From contig NZ_CP015849.1 of assembly GCF_001654495.1 (NCBI RefSeq), forward strand, positions 1,688,501 through 1,752,500: 64,000 bases of DNA. The letters run 5' to 3'. Below the pieces are notes generated by a model. The model saw only the letters and a program-made list of their open reading frames with translations, was not told the DNA's origin and did no database searches. The translations under genes and the position numbers were made by a program. Below, piece after piece: positions 34,437 to 43,701 of this stretch; within the stretch, counting starts at the first letter, position 1; every line of letters begins with the position of its first letter. The stretch is from Streptomyces sp. SAT1 (GTDB taxonomy: Bacteria; Actinomycetota; Actinomycetes; Streptomycetales; Streptomycetaceae).

Positions 34437-35315
34437 ATGACGATCACCGAGGTTTTCCGTATCGGCGGCGATGTGGAGGTGCGCCGGATCGGTTTCGGCG
34501 CCATGCGTCTGGCGGACACGGAGCTTGAGCGCTCCCGTGCGGCCGCGCCGGTGTGGCGGGGCCCCGCGGACCGGGCCGCGGCGCTGGAGGTGCTGCGCAC
34601 GGCGGCCGAGTCGGGGGTGGACCTGTTCGACACGGCGGACGCCTACGCGCTGGGCGCCAACGAGGAGTTACTCGCCCAGGCGCTGCACCCGTACCGCGAC
34701 GGCGTGGCCCTGGCCACCAAGACGGGGGTGCTGCGGCCGAGCGCCGCGGAGTGGATCCCGCACGGGCATCCGGCGTATCTGCGCCAGCAGGCCGAGCTGA
34801 GTCTGCGGCGGCTGCGCACCGACCGCATCGATCTGCTCCAGTTGCACCGCATCGACCCGGGGTATCCGCTGGCGGACCAGATCGGCGCGCTGCGGCAGCT
34901 CCAGGAGGAGGGCAAGGTGCGGCACATCGGGCTGTCGGAGGTGACGGTCGCGCAGCTGACGGCCGCCTCCGCCATCGCCCCCATCGCTAGTGTGCAGAAC
35001 ATGTACAACCTGGCGGAGCGCGGCCATGACCCGGTGGTGGACCACACCGCCCGCCTGGGCATCGCGTTCCTGCCGTACTTCCCCGTGGCCCGGGGCGCGC
35101 ACGCGGCGGACGGCGGTGCGCTGGCCGCGGTCGCGGACGAACTGGGCGCGACCCGGGCGCAGGTCGCCCTGGCCTGGCTGCTGCACCGCTCCCCCAACGT
35201 GATCCCCATCCCGGGGACGTCCTCGGCGGCGCACGCGGCGGAGAACGCGGGCGCCCTGCGGCTGTCCCTGACCGAGGAGCAGGTCCGCCGGATCGGCGCG
35301 GGCGTGCCCGTGTGA
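34437..35315 (+). CDS. aldo/keto reductase with a TTA codon
   Basis: 292 residues of the aldo/keto reductase superfamily, NADPH-dependent carbonyl reduction in a TIM barrel. The catalytic Asp and Tyr are in VDLFDTADAYALG and the Lys in LATKTGVLRP; the usual His region reads LLQLHRIDPGYPL, and the cofactor end is IPIPGTSSAAHAAEN. Substrate unknown. Codon 78 is TTA (34668-34670), so translation should need the bldA leucine tRNA, which in Streptomyces restricts expression to later growth. I saw no other in-frame TTA in this window. No ribosome site; see the -10-like TATCGT seven bases upstream. Confidence 0.9.
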   Translation: MTITEVFRIGGDVEVRRIGFGAMRLADTELERSRAAAPVWRGPADRAAALEVLRTAAESGVDLFDTADAYALGANEELLAQALHPYRDGVALATKTGVLRPSAAEWIPHGHPAYLRQQAELSLRRLRTDRIDLLQLHRIDPGYPLADQIGALRQLQEEGKVRHIGLSEVTVAQLTAASAIAPIASVQNMYNLAERGHDPVVDHTARLGIAFLPYFPVARGAHAADGGALAAVADELGATRAQVALAWLLHRSPNVIPIPGTSSAAHAAENAGALRLSLTEEQVRRIGAGVPV

Positions 35316-35342
35316 CGTGCCGCGCGACGCAGGCGGCCGGTC

Positions 35343-36065
35343 TCAGTCCCGTACGATCCCCGCGGCGCGGGCCGCCGCGAGCCACTGCGGGAACTCGCCG
35401 ACGAGCCGGTCGTACAGCTCCTCGTCGGACATCCTGCGCGGGTTGCGGCCGGCCGGGAAGAAGCCCGCGTTGTCGACGGCGCGCCGCGCGGGCACGGCGA
35501 GTTCGTCGAGCCGGCGCAGGAAGTCGAACTGCCTGCTGCGGGCGTTGCCGAAGCCGATGAACTGCCAGAAGAGCGGGAGCCTCGCGGCCTTGCACAGATG
35601 GCGTTCGGCGGCGGCCTTGCTGGAGGGGCCGCCGTCCGTCTGGAAGACCACCAGGGCCGGGTCGGTGGCGCCGCAGTCGAGGTAGTGGTCGATGACGGCG
35701 TCCATGGCGACGTCGTAGTGGGTGCGGCCCATGTGGCCGAGGCCGGCCGCCACGCGCTGGACGCTGCCCTCGTGGTTGTCGAGGGCGATCTCGGTGACGG
35801 CGTCGACGCCGGCGGAGAAGAACACCACCGGGACGCGGCCGTCGTCGTCGAGATGGGCGGCCAGGCCCAGCACGCGGTCGGCGAGCGCCTGCACGCTGCC
35901 GTCGCGGTAGTACGGGCTCATGGAGCCGGAGTGGTCCAGGACGAGGTAGACGGCGGCCCGCTGACCGGTGAGGCCGTGCTTGGTGAGGGAGACCCCCGCG
36001 CTCTTGTAGAGGCTGACCAGCGCGGGCGCCGTCTCCTCCACCTTGCTCAGACTGATCGCGGCCAT
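35343..36065 (-). CDS. vWA domain protein (TerY/TerF-like)
   Basis: 240 residues, almost entirely one von Willebrand factor A domain. MIDAS metal site DHSGSMS, with the second Thr/Asp positions in GRTHYDVAMDAVIDHY and VFQTDGGPSS. The N-terminal lead ISLSKVEETAPALVSLYKSA and the ending are typical of stress/tellurite-associated Streptomyces vWA proteins. It probably binds partner proteins through a divalent metal. GGGGAGG lies 9 bases upstream of the ATG. No ter genes are adjacent, and it stands between the aldo/keto reductase (convergent) and gltD. Confidence 0.85.
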   Translation of the reverse strand: MAAISLSKVEETAPALVSLYKSAGVSLTKHGLTGQRAAVYLVLDHSGSMSPYYRDGSVQALADRVLGLAAHLDDDGRVPVVFFSAGVDAVTEIALDNHEGSVQRVAAGLGHMGRTHYDVAMDAVIDHYLDCGATDPALVVFQTDGGPSSKAAAERHLCKAARLPLFWQFIGFGNARSRQFDFLRRLDELAVPARRAVDNAGFFPAGRNPRRMSDEELYDRLVGEFPQWLAAARAAGIVRD

Positions 36066-36145
36066 GTGTCCCGCGCCTCCCCTGTGTCCCGTGTGTCCCG
36101 CTCCTCAGGACGCCGGGCGGGGCCGCGCGGTTTCGGACATGTGAC

Positions 36146-36189
36146 GGCGCCTGCCCTGTTGTCCGGTCGGGGACGGGCGGGCAGGCGCC
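36146..36189 (-). terminator. gltBD terminator hairpin
   Basis: Perfect 11-base arms GGCGCCTGCCC/GGGCAGGCGCC (36146-36156 with 36179-36189), 22-base loop, 48 bases past gltD. Confidence 0.7.
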
Positions 36190-36237
36190 GGCGGTGTTCC
36201 GTACGCCGTTGTACGGGACGTCTGTGTCGGCCGCGCG

Positions 36238-37701
36238 TCAGACCATCAGCGAGCGGTCCGTCGGGCGGATCGGGGCCGGCAGGTCGCTGGCGCCCGTCAG
36301 GTGGCGGTCGGCGCCGCGGGCGGCCGAGCGGCCCTCCGCGATCGCCCACACGATGAGCGACTGGCCGCGGCCCGCGTCACCGGCCACGAACACGCCGGGC
36401 ACGTTGGTCTGGAAGTCGGCGTCGCGGGCGATGTTACCCCGTTCGTCGAGCTCCAGGCCGAACTGCTCCACCAGGCCGTTGTCCCGGTCGGTGCCGGTGA
36501 AGCCCATGGCGAGGGTGACCAGCTGGGCCGGGATCCTGCGTTCGGTGCCCGGCTTCTGGGTGAGCTTGCCGTCGGTGAACTCGACCTCGGCCAGGTGCAG
36601 CCACTGTACGTTGCCGTCCTCGTCGCCCTCGAAGTGGGTCGTGGAGGCGGAGTAGATCCGCTCGCCGCCCTCCTCGTGGGCCGAGGTGACCTTGTAGAGG
36701 ACCGGGAAGGTGGGCCAGGGCTGGCCGACCGGGTGCCGCTCCTCGTTGGGGCGGGGCATGATCTCCAGCTGGGTGACGGAGGCAGCGCCCTGGCGGTGGG
36801 CGGTGCCCACGCAGTCCGCGCCGGTGTCGCCGCCGCCGATGACGACGACGTGCTTGCCGGCGGCCGAGATCGGCGGGGTGACGTAGTCGCCCTCCTGGAC
36901 CTTGTTGGCCAGCGGCAGGTACTCCATCGCCTGGTGGACGCCCTTGAGTTCGCGGCCCGGGACGGACAGGTCGCGGGCGGTGGTGGCACCGGCGGCGATG
37001 ACGACGGCGTCGTAGCGCTTCTTCAGGGCGGTGGCCGAGATGTCGCGGCCGACCTCGACGCCGGTGCGGAAGCGGGTGCCCTCCGCGCGCATCTGCTCGA
37101 TACGGCGGTTGATGTGCCGCTTCTCCATCTTGAACTCGGGGATGCCGTACCGCAGCAGGCCGCCGATGCGGTCGGCGCGCTCGTAGACGGCGACGGTGTG
37201 GCCGGCCCGGGTGAGCTGCTGGGCGGCGGCCAGTCCGGCCGGGCCCGAGCCGATGACGGCGACGGTCTTGCCGGACAGGCGCTCGGGGATCTGCGGGGCG
37301 ACGTCCCCGGTCTCCCACGCCTTGTCGATGATGGAGACCTCGACGTTCTTGATGGTGACCGGCTGCTGGTTGATGCCGAGCACGCACGCCGACTCGCAGG
37401 GGGCGGGGCAGAGGCGGCCGGTGAACTCCGGGAAGTTGTTGGTCGCGTGCAGCCGCTCCTGGGCGGCGGCCCAGTCCCCGCGGTAGGCGTAGTCGTTCCA
37501 CTCGGGGATGAGGTTCCCGAGCGGGCAGCCGTTGTGGCAGAACGGGATGCCGCAGTCCATGCACCGGCTGGCCTGCTTGCTGATGATCGGCAGCAGGGAG
37601 CCGGGGACGTAGACCTCGTTCCAGTCCTTGACGCGCTCCTCGACCGGGCGGGAGGCGGCGACCTCGCGGCCGTGGTTCAGAAAGCCCTTCGGATCAGCCA
37701 T
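36238..37701 (-). CDS. gltD: glutamate synthase small subunit
   Basis: 487 residues; the beta subunit of NADPH-GOGAT, passing electrons from NADPH through FAD and iron-sulfur clusters to GltB. Cys motifs [17 protein letters not shown] and [12 protein letters not shown] for [4Fe-4S] clusters, FAD site [22 protein letters not shown] site [18 protein letters not shown], and the C-terminal FAD motif [19 protein letters not shown]. The ATG at 37701 lies inside the end of gltB (8-base overlap) with GGAGG 9 bases upstream, so the two subunits are translationally coupled. A terminator follows. Confidence 0.96.
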   Translation of the reverse strand: MADPKGFLNHGREVAASRPVEERVKDWNEVYVPGSLLPIISKQASRCMDCGIPFCHNGCPLGNLIPEWNDYAYRGDWAAAQERLHATNNFPEFTGRLCPAPCESACVLGINQQPVTIKNVEVSIIDKAWETGDVAPQIPERLSGKTVAVIGSGPAGLAAAQQLTRAGHTVAVYERADRIGGLLRYGIPEFKMEKRHINRRIEQMRAEGTRFRTGVEVGRDISATALKKRYDAVVIAAGATTARDLSVPGRELKGVHQAMEYLPLANKVQEGDYVTPPISAAGKHVVVIGGGDTGADCVGTAHRQGAASVTQLEIMPRPNEERHPVGQPWPTFPVLYKVTSAHEEGGERIYSASTTHFEGDEDGNVQWLHLAEVEFTDGKLTQKPGTERRIPAQLVTLAMGFTGTDRDNGLVEQFGLELDERGNIARDADFQTNVPGVFVAGDAGRGQSLIVWAIAEGRSAARGADRHLTGASDLPAPIRPTDRSLMV

Positions 37702-40700
37702 TGATCGCCGCCTCCATCATCTTCTCGGTGATCTCGGTCTCGGACAGACCGTCTCGCTCGGCGGCGTCCTTGGCGGCGAGCACTGCCTTGTACGTACGGG
37801 GGATGATCTTGCTGAAGCGGGCGGCGGCGGCCGGCCAGTCGGCGAGCAGCTTCGCGGCGACCGTGGAGCCGGTCTCCTCGGCGTGCCGGCGCACCGCGTC
37901 GTGCAGCCACCGCAGGTCGGTCTCGTCCGGCGCCTCGACGGCGTCCAGGTTGCCGGCGTTGACGTGGTCGCGGTCCAGGTCGATCACGTAGGCGACGCCG
38001 CCGGACATGCCGGCCGCGAAGTTGCGGCCGGTCTCGCCGAGGACCACCGCGTGGCCGCCGGTCATGTACTCGCAGCCGTGGTCGCCCACGCCCTCGGAGA
38101 CGACCAGCGCGCCGGAGTTGCGGACGCAGAAGCGCTCACCGGTGCGGCCGCGCAGGAACATCTCGCCGCCGGTGGCGCCGTAGGCGAGGGTGTTGCCCGC
38201 GATGACGCTGTACTCGGCGAGGTGGTCGGCGGCGCGGTCGGGGCGGACGACGATCCGGCCGCCGGACAGGCCCTTGCCGACGTAGTCGTTGGCGTCGCCC
38301 TCCAGGCGCAGGGTGATGCCGCGCGGCAGGAAGGCGCCGAAGGACTGGCCCGCGGAGCCGGTGAAGGTGATGTCGACGGTGTCGTCGGGCAGCCCGGCGC
38401 CGCCGAACTTCTTGGTCACCTCGTGGCCGAGCATGGTGCCGACGGTGCGGTTGATGTTGCGGATGGCGACCTGCGCGCGCACCGGCTGGGCGTCGGCCGC
38501 GGAGCCGGCGGCCAGGGCATCGGCGGCGAGCCGGATCAGCTCGTTGTCGAGTGCCTTCTCCAGGCCGTGGTCCTGGGCGGTGACCCGGTGGCGGGCGGCG
38601 CCCTCGGGCAGTTCGGGCACGTGGAACAGCGGTGCCAGGTCCAGGCCCTGCGCCTTCCAGTGGTCGACGGCGCGGGTGACGTCGAGGATCTCGGCGTGGC
38701 CGACGGCCTCCTCGATGGAGCGGAAGCCCAGCTCGGCGAGGAGTTCGCGGACCTCCTCGGCGATGAACTTGAAGAAGTTCACCACGTACTCGGCCTTGCC
38801 GGCGAAGCGGTCGCGCAGCACCGGGTTCTGGGTGGCGATGCCGACGGGGCAGGTGTCCAGGTGGCAGACGCGCATCATGACGCAGCCGGAGACGACGAGC
38901 GGCGCGGTGGCGAAACCGAACTCCTCGGCGCCCAGCAGCGCGGCGATGACGACGTCGCGGCCGGTCTTGAGCTGGCCGTCGGTCTGGACGACGATCCGGT
39001 CGCGCAGGCCGTTGAGCAGCAGGGTCTGCTGGGTCTCGGCCAGGCCCAGCTCCCAGGGGCCGCCCGCGTGCTTGAGCGAGGTCAGCGGGGAGGCGCCGGT
39101 GCCGCCGTCGTGACCGGAGATCAGCACGACGTCCGCGTGGGCCTTGGACACACCGGCCGCGACCGTGCCGACGCCGACCTCGGAGACCAGCTTCACATGG
39201 ATGCGGGCGGCCGGGTTGGCGTTCTTGAGGTCGTGGATCAGCTGGGCCAGGTCCTCGATGGAGTAGATGTCGTGGTGCGGCGGCGGGGAGATCAGGCCGA
39301 CGCCGGGCGTCGAGTGCCGGGTCTTGGCCACCCACGGGTACACCTTGTGGCCGGGCAGCTGGCCACCCTCGCCGGGCTTGGCGCCCTGGGCCATCTTGAT
39401 CTGGATGTCGTCGGAGTTGACCAGGTACTCGCTGGTCACGCCGAAGCGGCCGGAGGCGACCTGCTTGATGGACGAGCGGCGCGCCGGGTCGTACAGGCGC
39501 TCGGCGTCCTCGCCGCCCTCACCGGTGTTGGACTTGCCGCCCAGCTGGTTCATGGCGATGGCGAGGGTCTCGTGCGCCTCCTGGGAGATGGAGCCGTACG
39601 ACATGGCGCCGGTGGAGAAGCGCTTGACGATCTCGGAGACCGGCTCGACCTCCTCGACGGGGATCGGCGCCCGGCCGGAAGTGAAGCCGAACAGGCCGCG
39701 CAGCGTCATCAGCCGCTCGGACTGCTCGTTCACGCGGTCGGTGTACTTCTTGAAGATGTCGTAGCGGCCCGAGCGCGTGGAGTGCTGGAGGCGGAAGACG
39801 GTCTCCGGGTCGAACAGGTGCGGTTCGCCCTCGCGGCGCCACTGGTACTCGCCGCCGATGTCCAGCGCGCGGTGCGCGGGCGCGATGCCGGAGGCCGGGT
39901 AGGCCTTGGCGTGGCGGGCGGCGACCTCCCGGGCGATGACGTCGATGCCGACGCCGCCGATCTTGGTGGTGGTGCCGTTGAAGTACTTCTCGACGAAGCC
40001 CTCGTCCAGGCCGACGGCCTCGAAGACCTGGGCGCCGCGGTAGGAGGCGACGGTGGAGATGCCCATCTTGGACATGACCTTGAGGACGCCCTTGCCGAGG
40101 GCGTAGATCAGGTTGCGGATGGCCTGCTCGGACTCCATGCCGGGCAGGAAGGTGCCGGCCCGGACCAGGTCCTCGACGGACTCCATCGCCAGGTACGGGT
40201 TGACGGCGGCGGCGCCGTAGCCGATGAGCAGGGCGACGTGGTGGACCTCGCGGACGTCGCCGGCCTCGACCAGCAGGCCCACGTGGGTGCGCTGCTTGGT
40301 GCGGATGAGGTGGTGGTGGACGGCCGCGGTGAGCAGCAGCGACGGGATCGGCGCGTGCTCGGCGTCGGAGTGCCGGTCGGACAGGACGATCAGCCGGGCG
40401 CCGTTGTCGATGGCGGCGTCGGCCTCGGCGCAGATCTCGTCGATGCGGGCGGCCAGCGCCTGGCCGCCGCCGGAGACCCGGTACAGACCGGAGAGGGTCG
40501 CGGCCTTGAAGCCGGGCATGTCGCCGTCGGCGTTGATGTGGATGAGCTTGGCCAGCTCGTCGTTGTCGATCACCGGGAAGGGCAGGACGACGCTGCGGCA
40601 GGAGGCCGCGGTGGGCTCCAGCAGGTTGCCCTGCGGGCCGAGCGAGCTGCGCAGCGAGGTGACCAGTTCCTCGCGGATGGCGTCCAGCGGCGGGTTGGTG

Positions 40701-42292
40701 ACCTGCGCGAACAGCTGGGTGAAGTAGTCGAAGAGCAGCCGCGGGCGCTCGGAGAGGGCCGCGATGGGGCTGTCGGTGCCCATGGAGCCGATCGGCTCGG
40801 CGGCGGCCTTGGCCATCGGCGCGAGGATGACGCGCAGCTCTTCCTCGGTGTAGCCGAAGGTCTGCTGGCGGCGGGTGACCGAGGCGTGGGTGTGCACGAT
40901 GTGCTCGCGCTCGGGCAGGTCGCCCAGCTCGATCTCGCCGGCCTCCAGCCACTCGGCGTACGGGTTCTCCGCGGCGAGGGACGCCTTGATCTCGTCGTCC
41001 TCGATGATGCGGTGCTCGGCGGTGTCCACGAGGAACATGCGGCCGGGCTGGAGGCGGCCCTTGCGCACGACGCGGGCCGGGTCGATGTCGAGGACGCCGA
41101 CCTCGGAGCCGAGGACGACGAGGCCGTCGTCGGTGACCCAGTAGCGGCCGGGGCGCAGGCCGTTGCGGTCGAGCACGGCGCCGACCTGGGTGCCGTCGGT
41201 GAAGGTGACGCAGGCCGGGCCGTCCCAGGGCTCCATCATCGTGGAGTGGTACTCGTAGAAGGCGCGGCGGGCCGGGTCCATGGAGGCGTGGTTCTCCCAG
41301 GCCTCGGGGATCATCATCAGCACCGCGTGCGGCAGGGAGCGGCCGCCCAGGTGCAGCAGTTCCAGCACCTCGTCGAAGGAGGCGGAGTCGGAGGCGTCGG
41401 GCGTGCAGACCGGGAAGATCCGGTCGATCGCCTTGTCCTGGCCGCCGAACAGCTCGGAGTGCAGCCGGGACTCGCGGGCGCGCATCCAGTTGCGGTTGCC
41501 CTTGACGGTGTTGATCTCGCCGTTGTGGGCGACAAACCGGTAGGGGTGGGCGAGCGGCCAGCTCGGGAAGGTGTTGGTGGAGAAGCGGGAGTGGACGAGG
41601 GCGACGGCCGAGGCGAAGCGGCGGTCGGACAGGTCCGGGAAGAACGGCTCCAGCTGGCCGGTGGTGAGCATCCCCTTGTAGACGAGGGTGCGGGAGGACA
41701 GTGAGGGGAAGTAGACGCCCGCCTCGCGCTCGGCGCGCTTGCGCAGCACGAACGCCCTGCGGTCCAGGGCGATGCCCTCGCTGGTGCCGTCGCCGACGAA
41801 GAGCTGGCGGAAGACGGGCATGGTGGAGCGGGCGGTGGCGCCGAGGAGCGCGGGGGCGACGGGGACCTCGCGCCAGCCGAGGACGGTCAGGCCCTCGTCG
41901 GCGGCGATCGTCTCGATCTGTGAGACGGCCTCGGCGATGCCGTCCTCGGGCAGGAAGGCGATGCCCACGGCGTAGGCGCCGGCGGCGGGCAGTTCGAATC
42001 CGGCCACTTCGCGCAGGAACGCGTCGGGCACCTGGGAGAGGATGCCGGCGCCGTCGCCCGAGTCGGGCTCGGAACCGGTGGCGCCGCGGTGCTCCAGGTT
42101 ACGCAGCACGGTGAGCGCCTGCTCGACCAGCGCATGGCTCGCCTCGCCGGTGAGGGTGGCCACGAAGCCGACGCCGCAGGCGTCGTGCTCGTTGCGGGGG
42201 TCGTACATACCCTGCGCAGCAGGGCGAGCATCCATGAACGACCAGTTTCGGCCGTTCGTGGAGTGCTGGGACGGCTGGCGCGGCGTACGCAT
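37694..42292 (-). CDS. gltB: glutamate synthase large subunit
   Basis: 1532 residues. Alpha subunit of GOGAT: glutamine + 2-oxoglutarate to two glutamate. The N-terminal Ntn-type amidotransferase should mature at Cys39 ([12 protein letters not shown]); a central linker domain follows, then the FMN-binding synthase domain ([40 protein letters not shown]), the [3Fe-4S] loop ([19 protein letters not shown]) and the C-terminal beta-helix domain ([17 protein letters not shown]). The open frame continues upstream to 42433; ATG 42292 is chosen for GGGAGA four bases upstream and a propeptide of about 38 residues, with ATG 42313 as an alternative. A GlnR-like site lies about 330 bases upstream. Confidence 0.95.
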   Translation of the reverse strand: MRTPRQPSQHSTNGRNWSFMDARPAAQGMYDPRNEHDACGVGFVATLTGEASHALVEQALTVLRNLEHRGATGSEPDSGDGAGILSQVPDAFLREVAGFELPAAGAYAVGIAFLPEDGIAEAVSQIETIAADEGLTVLGWREVPVAPALLGATARSTMPVFRQLFVGDGTSEGIALDRRAFVLRKRAEREAGVYFPSLSSRTLVYKGMLTTGQLEPFFPDLSDRRFASAVALVHSRFSTNTFPSWPLAHPYRFVAHNGEINTVKGNRNWMRARESRLHSELFGGQDKAIDRIFPVCTPDASDSASFDEVLELLHLGGRSLPHAVLMMIPEAWENHASMDPARRAFYEYHSTMMEPWDGPACVTFTDGTQVGAVLDRNGLRPGRYWVTDDGLVVLGSEVGVLDIDPARVVRKGRLQPGRMFLVDTAEHRIIEDDEIKASLAAENPYAEWLEAGEIELGDLPEREHIVHTHASVTRRQQTFGYTEEELRVILAPMAKAAAEPIGSMGTDSPIAALSERPRLLFDYFTQLFAQVTNPPLDAIREELVTSLRSSLGPQGNLLEPTAASCRSVVLPFPVIDNDELAKLIHINADGDMPGFKAATLSGLYRVSGGGQALAARIDEICAEADAAIDNGARLIVLSDRHSDAEHAPIPSLLLTAAVHHHLIRTKQRTHVGLLVEAGDVREVHHVALLIGYGAAAVNPYLAMESVEDLVRAGTFLPGMESEQAIRNLIYALGKGVLKVMSKMGISTVASYRGAQVFEAVGLDEGFVEKYFNGTTTKIGGVGIDVIAREVAARHAKAYPASGIAPAHRALDIGGEYQWRREGEPHLFDPETVFRLQHSTRSGRYDIFKKYTDRVNEQSERLMTLRGLFGFTSGRAPIPVEEVEPVSEIVKRFSTGAMSYGSISQEAHETLAIAMNQLGGKSNTGEGGEDAERLYDPARRSSIKQVASGRFGVTSEYLVNSDDIQIKMAQGAKPGEGGQLPGHKVYPWVAKTRHSTPGVGLISPPPHHDIYSIEDLAQLIHDLKNANPAARIHVKLVSEVGVGTVAAGVSKAHADVVLISGHDGGTGASPLTSLKHAGGPWELGLAETQQTLLLNGLRDRIVVQTDGQLKTGRDVVIAALLGAEEFGFATAPLVVSGCVMMRVCHLDTCPVGIATQNPVLRDRFAGKAEYVVNFFKFIAEEVRELLAELGFRSIEEAVGHAEILDVTRAVDHWKAQGLDLAPLFHVPELPEGAARHRVTAQDHGLEKALDNELIRLAADALAAGSAADAQPVRAQVAIRNINRTVGTMLGHEVTKKFGGAGLPDDTVDITFTGSAGQSFGAFLPRGITLRLEGDANDYVGKGLSGGRIVVRPDRAADHLAEYSVIAGNTLAYGATGGEMFLRGRTGERFCVRNSGALVVSEGVGDHGCEYMTGGHAVVLGETGRNFAAGMSGGVAYVIDLDRDHVNAGNLDAVEAPDETDLRWLHDAVRRHAEETGSTVAAKLLADWPAAAARFSKIIPRTYKAVLAAKDAAERDGLSETEITEKMMEAAING

Positions 42293-42362
42293 CGGCTCTC
42301 CCGTCGTCGTCATCTGGCATGTGCTGGTGCCGAGGGACGACGTTGGCCCTCTGCTTGAAGTG

Positions 42363-42372
42363 CGAAATTTCG
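42363..42372. promoter_or_regulatory. palindrome CGAAATTTCG in the gltB leader/promoter
   Basis: Perfect 10-base palindrome in an unusually AT-rich spot, 71 bases before the gltB start and next to a possible TAACCT -10 box. Possible operator. Confidence 0.35.
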
Positions 42373-42620
42373 TGCAGGTTACATGATGGAGCGGGTCCCG
42401 GAAAGTGGATACTTCGTTCCAGCATGCGGACACCGCAGGGTCGGCGGCGGGGTCTCCGCACCCGGCGGTGGAGGTCTCGACTGGGGGGTCTGCGGGGCGG
42501 GATCGGTCGGATCCCCGTCCGTCGGCCGGACCCGGGAGGCGGGGTGGGCGGCGTCGCGCCCGCCCCAGGGGGTGTGCTCCGGGCCTCTTTGCCCACAGCG
42601 CTTACGGCTCATGCCCGGTG

Positions 42621-42647
42621 GTCACACGCTCGAAACCAGCGGGAAAC
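42621..42647. promoter_or_regulatory. GlnR-box-like array upstream of gltBD
   Basis: GTCAC (42621-42625), GAAAC (42632-42636) and GAAAC (42643-42647), each separated by exactly six bases. This fits the published Streptomyces GlnR consensus gTnAC-n6-GaAAC repeated on an 11-base period. GlnR is the global nitrogen regulator, and GltBD is the ammonia-assimilating GOGAT, so the site makes biological sense. Confidence 0.6.
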
Positions 42648-42685
42648 GGTTACTTATGCAGTGAAGGGCATAAGTCCCGGTGACG

Positions 42686-43417
42686 TCATCCTACGGCCGT
42701 TCCGAACGCGATGCCCAGGGCGTACGTCACACCGGCGGCGGCACCACCCAGGGCAAGCTGCCGCAAACCGCTGTACCACCAGCTCCGCGCGGTCACCTTG
42801 GCCACCACCGCGCCGCACCCGAAGAGCCCGGCCAGGGCGAGCAGCACGGCGGGCCACAGCGCGTCGGCACCGAGCAGATAGGGCAGCAGCGGCAGCAGCG
42901 CGCCCAGCGCGAACGAGCCGAACGAGGAGACCGCGGCGACCAGCGGCGAGGGCAGGTCGCCCGGGTCGATGCCCAGCTCCTCGCGGGCGTGGATCTCCAG
43001 GGCCTGCTCCGGGTCCTGGGAGAGCTGGCGGGCCACCTCGCGCGCCAGCTCGGGCTGGACGCCCCGCGCCATGTAGAGGCCGGCCAGCTCGTCCTCCTCG
43101 TCCTGCGGGTGCTTGCGCAGCTCACGCCGCTCGACGTCCAGCTCGGCCTGGACCAGCTCCCGCTGGGAGGCGACGGAGGTGTACTCGCCGGCCGCCATGG
43201 AGAAGGCACCGGCGGCCAGACCGGCGAACCCGGTGAGGACGATGGTGTGGTGGCTCACCGCGCCACCCGCGACACCGGTCATCAGGGCCAGGTTGGAGAC
43301 CAGGCCGTCCATCGCCCCGAACACCGCCGGGCGCAGCCAGCCGCCGTTCACATCGCGGTGCGTGTGGTTGTCGCGGTGCGCCTCGTGCAGGGTCGCTTCG
43401 GTGTCGAGGATGGCCAT
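42686..43417 (-). CDS. VIT1/CCC1 family iron/manganese transporter
   Basis: 243 residues. Membrane protein of the vacuolar iron transporter family, expected to move Fe(II) or Mn(II) out of the cytosol. Begins with a His/Asp-rich segment (EAHRDNHTHRDVNGG), then the family signature VFGAMDGLVSNLALMTGV with the metal-binding Asp and Met, GAFSMAAGEYTSVASQREL, a long acidic metal-binding cytoplasmic helix pair (LRKHPQDEEDELAGLYMARG) and three further membrane segments (GSFALGALLPLLPYLLG onward). ATG at 43417. The divergent upstream region has two iron-box-like sequences, which suits iron-dependent control. It stands alone. Confidence 0.9.
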   Translation of the reverse strand: MAILDTEATLHEAHRDNHTHRDVNGGWLRPAVFGAMDGLVSNLALMTGVAGGAVSHHTIVLTGFAGLAAGAFSMAAGEYTSVASQRELVQAELDVERRELRKHPQDEEDELAGLYMARGVQPELAREVARQLSQDPEQALEIHAREELGIDPGDLPSPLVAAVSSFGSFALGALLPLLPYLLGADALWPAVLLALAGLFGCGAVVAKVTARSWWYSGLRQLALGGAAAGVTYALGIAFGTAVG

Positions 43418-43435
43418 GAGAGTCCCCCAGAATGC

Positions 43436-43454
43436 TTAGGCAAGGCTTGCTTTT
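43436..43454. promoter_or_regulatory. iron-box-like site 1 (IdeR/DmdR) at the VIT gene
   Basis: TTAGGCAAGGCTTGCTTTT: 12 of 19 positions agree with the IdeR/DmdR consensus TTAGGTTAGGCTAACCTAA, with a perfect central palindrome CAAGGCTTG. It lies 19 bases upstream of the VIT start codon. Confidence 0.45.
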
Positions 43455-43517
43455 GGACTGGTTCTACTTTTCGACAACACCGAATCTACGCCCCGGCATT
43501 CCGCTCCGCCAGCAAGG

Positions 43518-43536
43518 AAAGGCTGGGCTAACCTGC
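43518..43536. promoter_or_regulatory. iron-box-like site 2 (IdeR/DmdR)
   Basis: AAAGGCTGGGCTAACCTGC: 13 of 19 positions agree with the same consensus, including the run GGCTAACCT. It lies 82 bases from site 1 and 166 bases before the glycohydrolase operon start. Confidence 0.45.
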
Positions 43537-43701
43537 GGCTTTACCTGACTTTGCTCATCCGTGCGAGACCCTGCCCAGATGTCGTACGGGTGACAGCGGG
43601 CCGCTCCAGGCTGCGGCCTGGCCGCCGCCGGGGGACACATGCCCAGAGGGCCCACAGGGTTCCGCGCCCTTCGCCGGGCGCCGTGGAGAGGAGAGCCCGC
43701 G

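Larger units (their letters stand above)
42293..42685. promoter_or_regulatory. 393-base gltB upstream region
   Basis: Lies between the VIT-family stop and gltB. It holds a GlnR-box match (42621-42647) near its far end, a GC-rich middle (about 42420-42600) with small hairpins such as GGGATC/GATCCC around 42500, and a palindrome CGAAATTTCG (42363-42372) 71 bases upstream of gltB. TAACCT on the minus strand (about 42375-42380) could be a -10 box. No gene is supported; a 77-codon Pro-rich minus-strand frame has no domain. Confidence 0.5.

Noticed and set aside
42379..42612. 77-codon minus-strand ORF upstream of gltB
   Set aside because: Pro-rich, no domain, no ribosome site; lies in the probable gltB leader.
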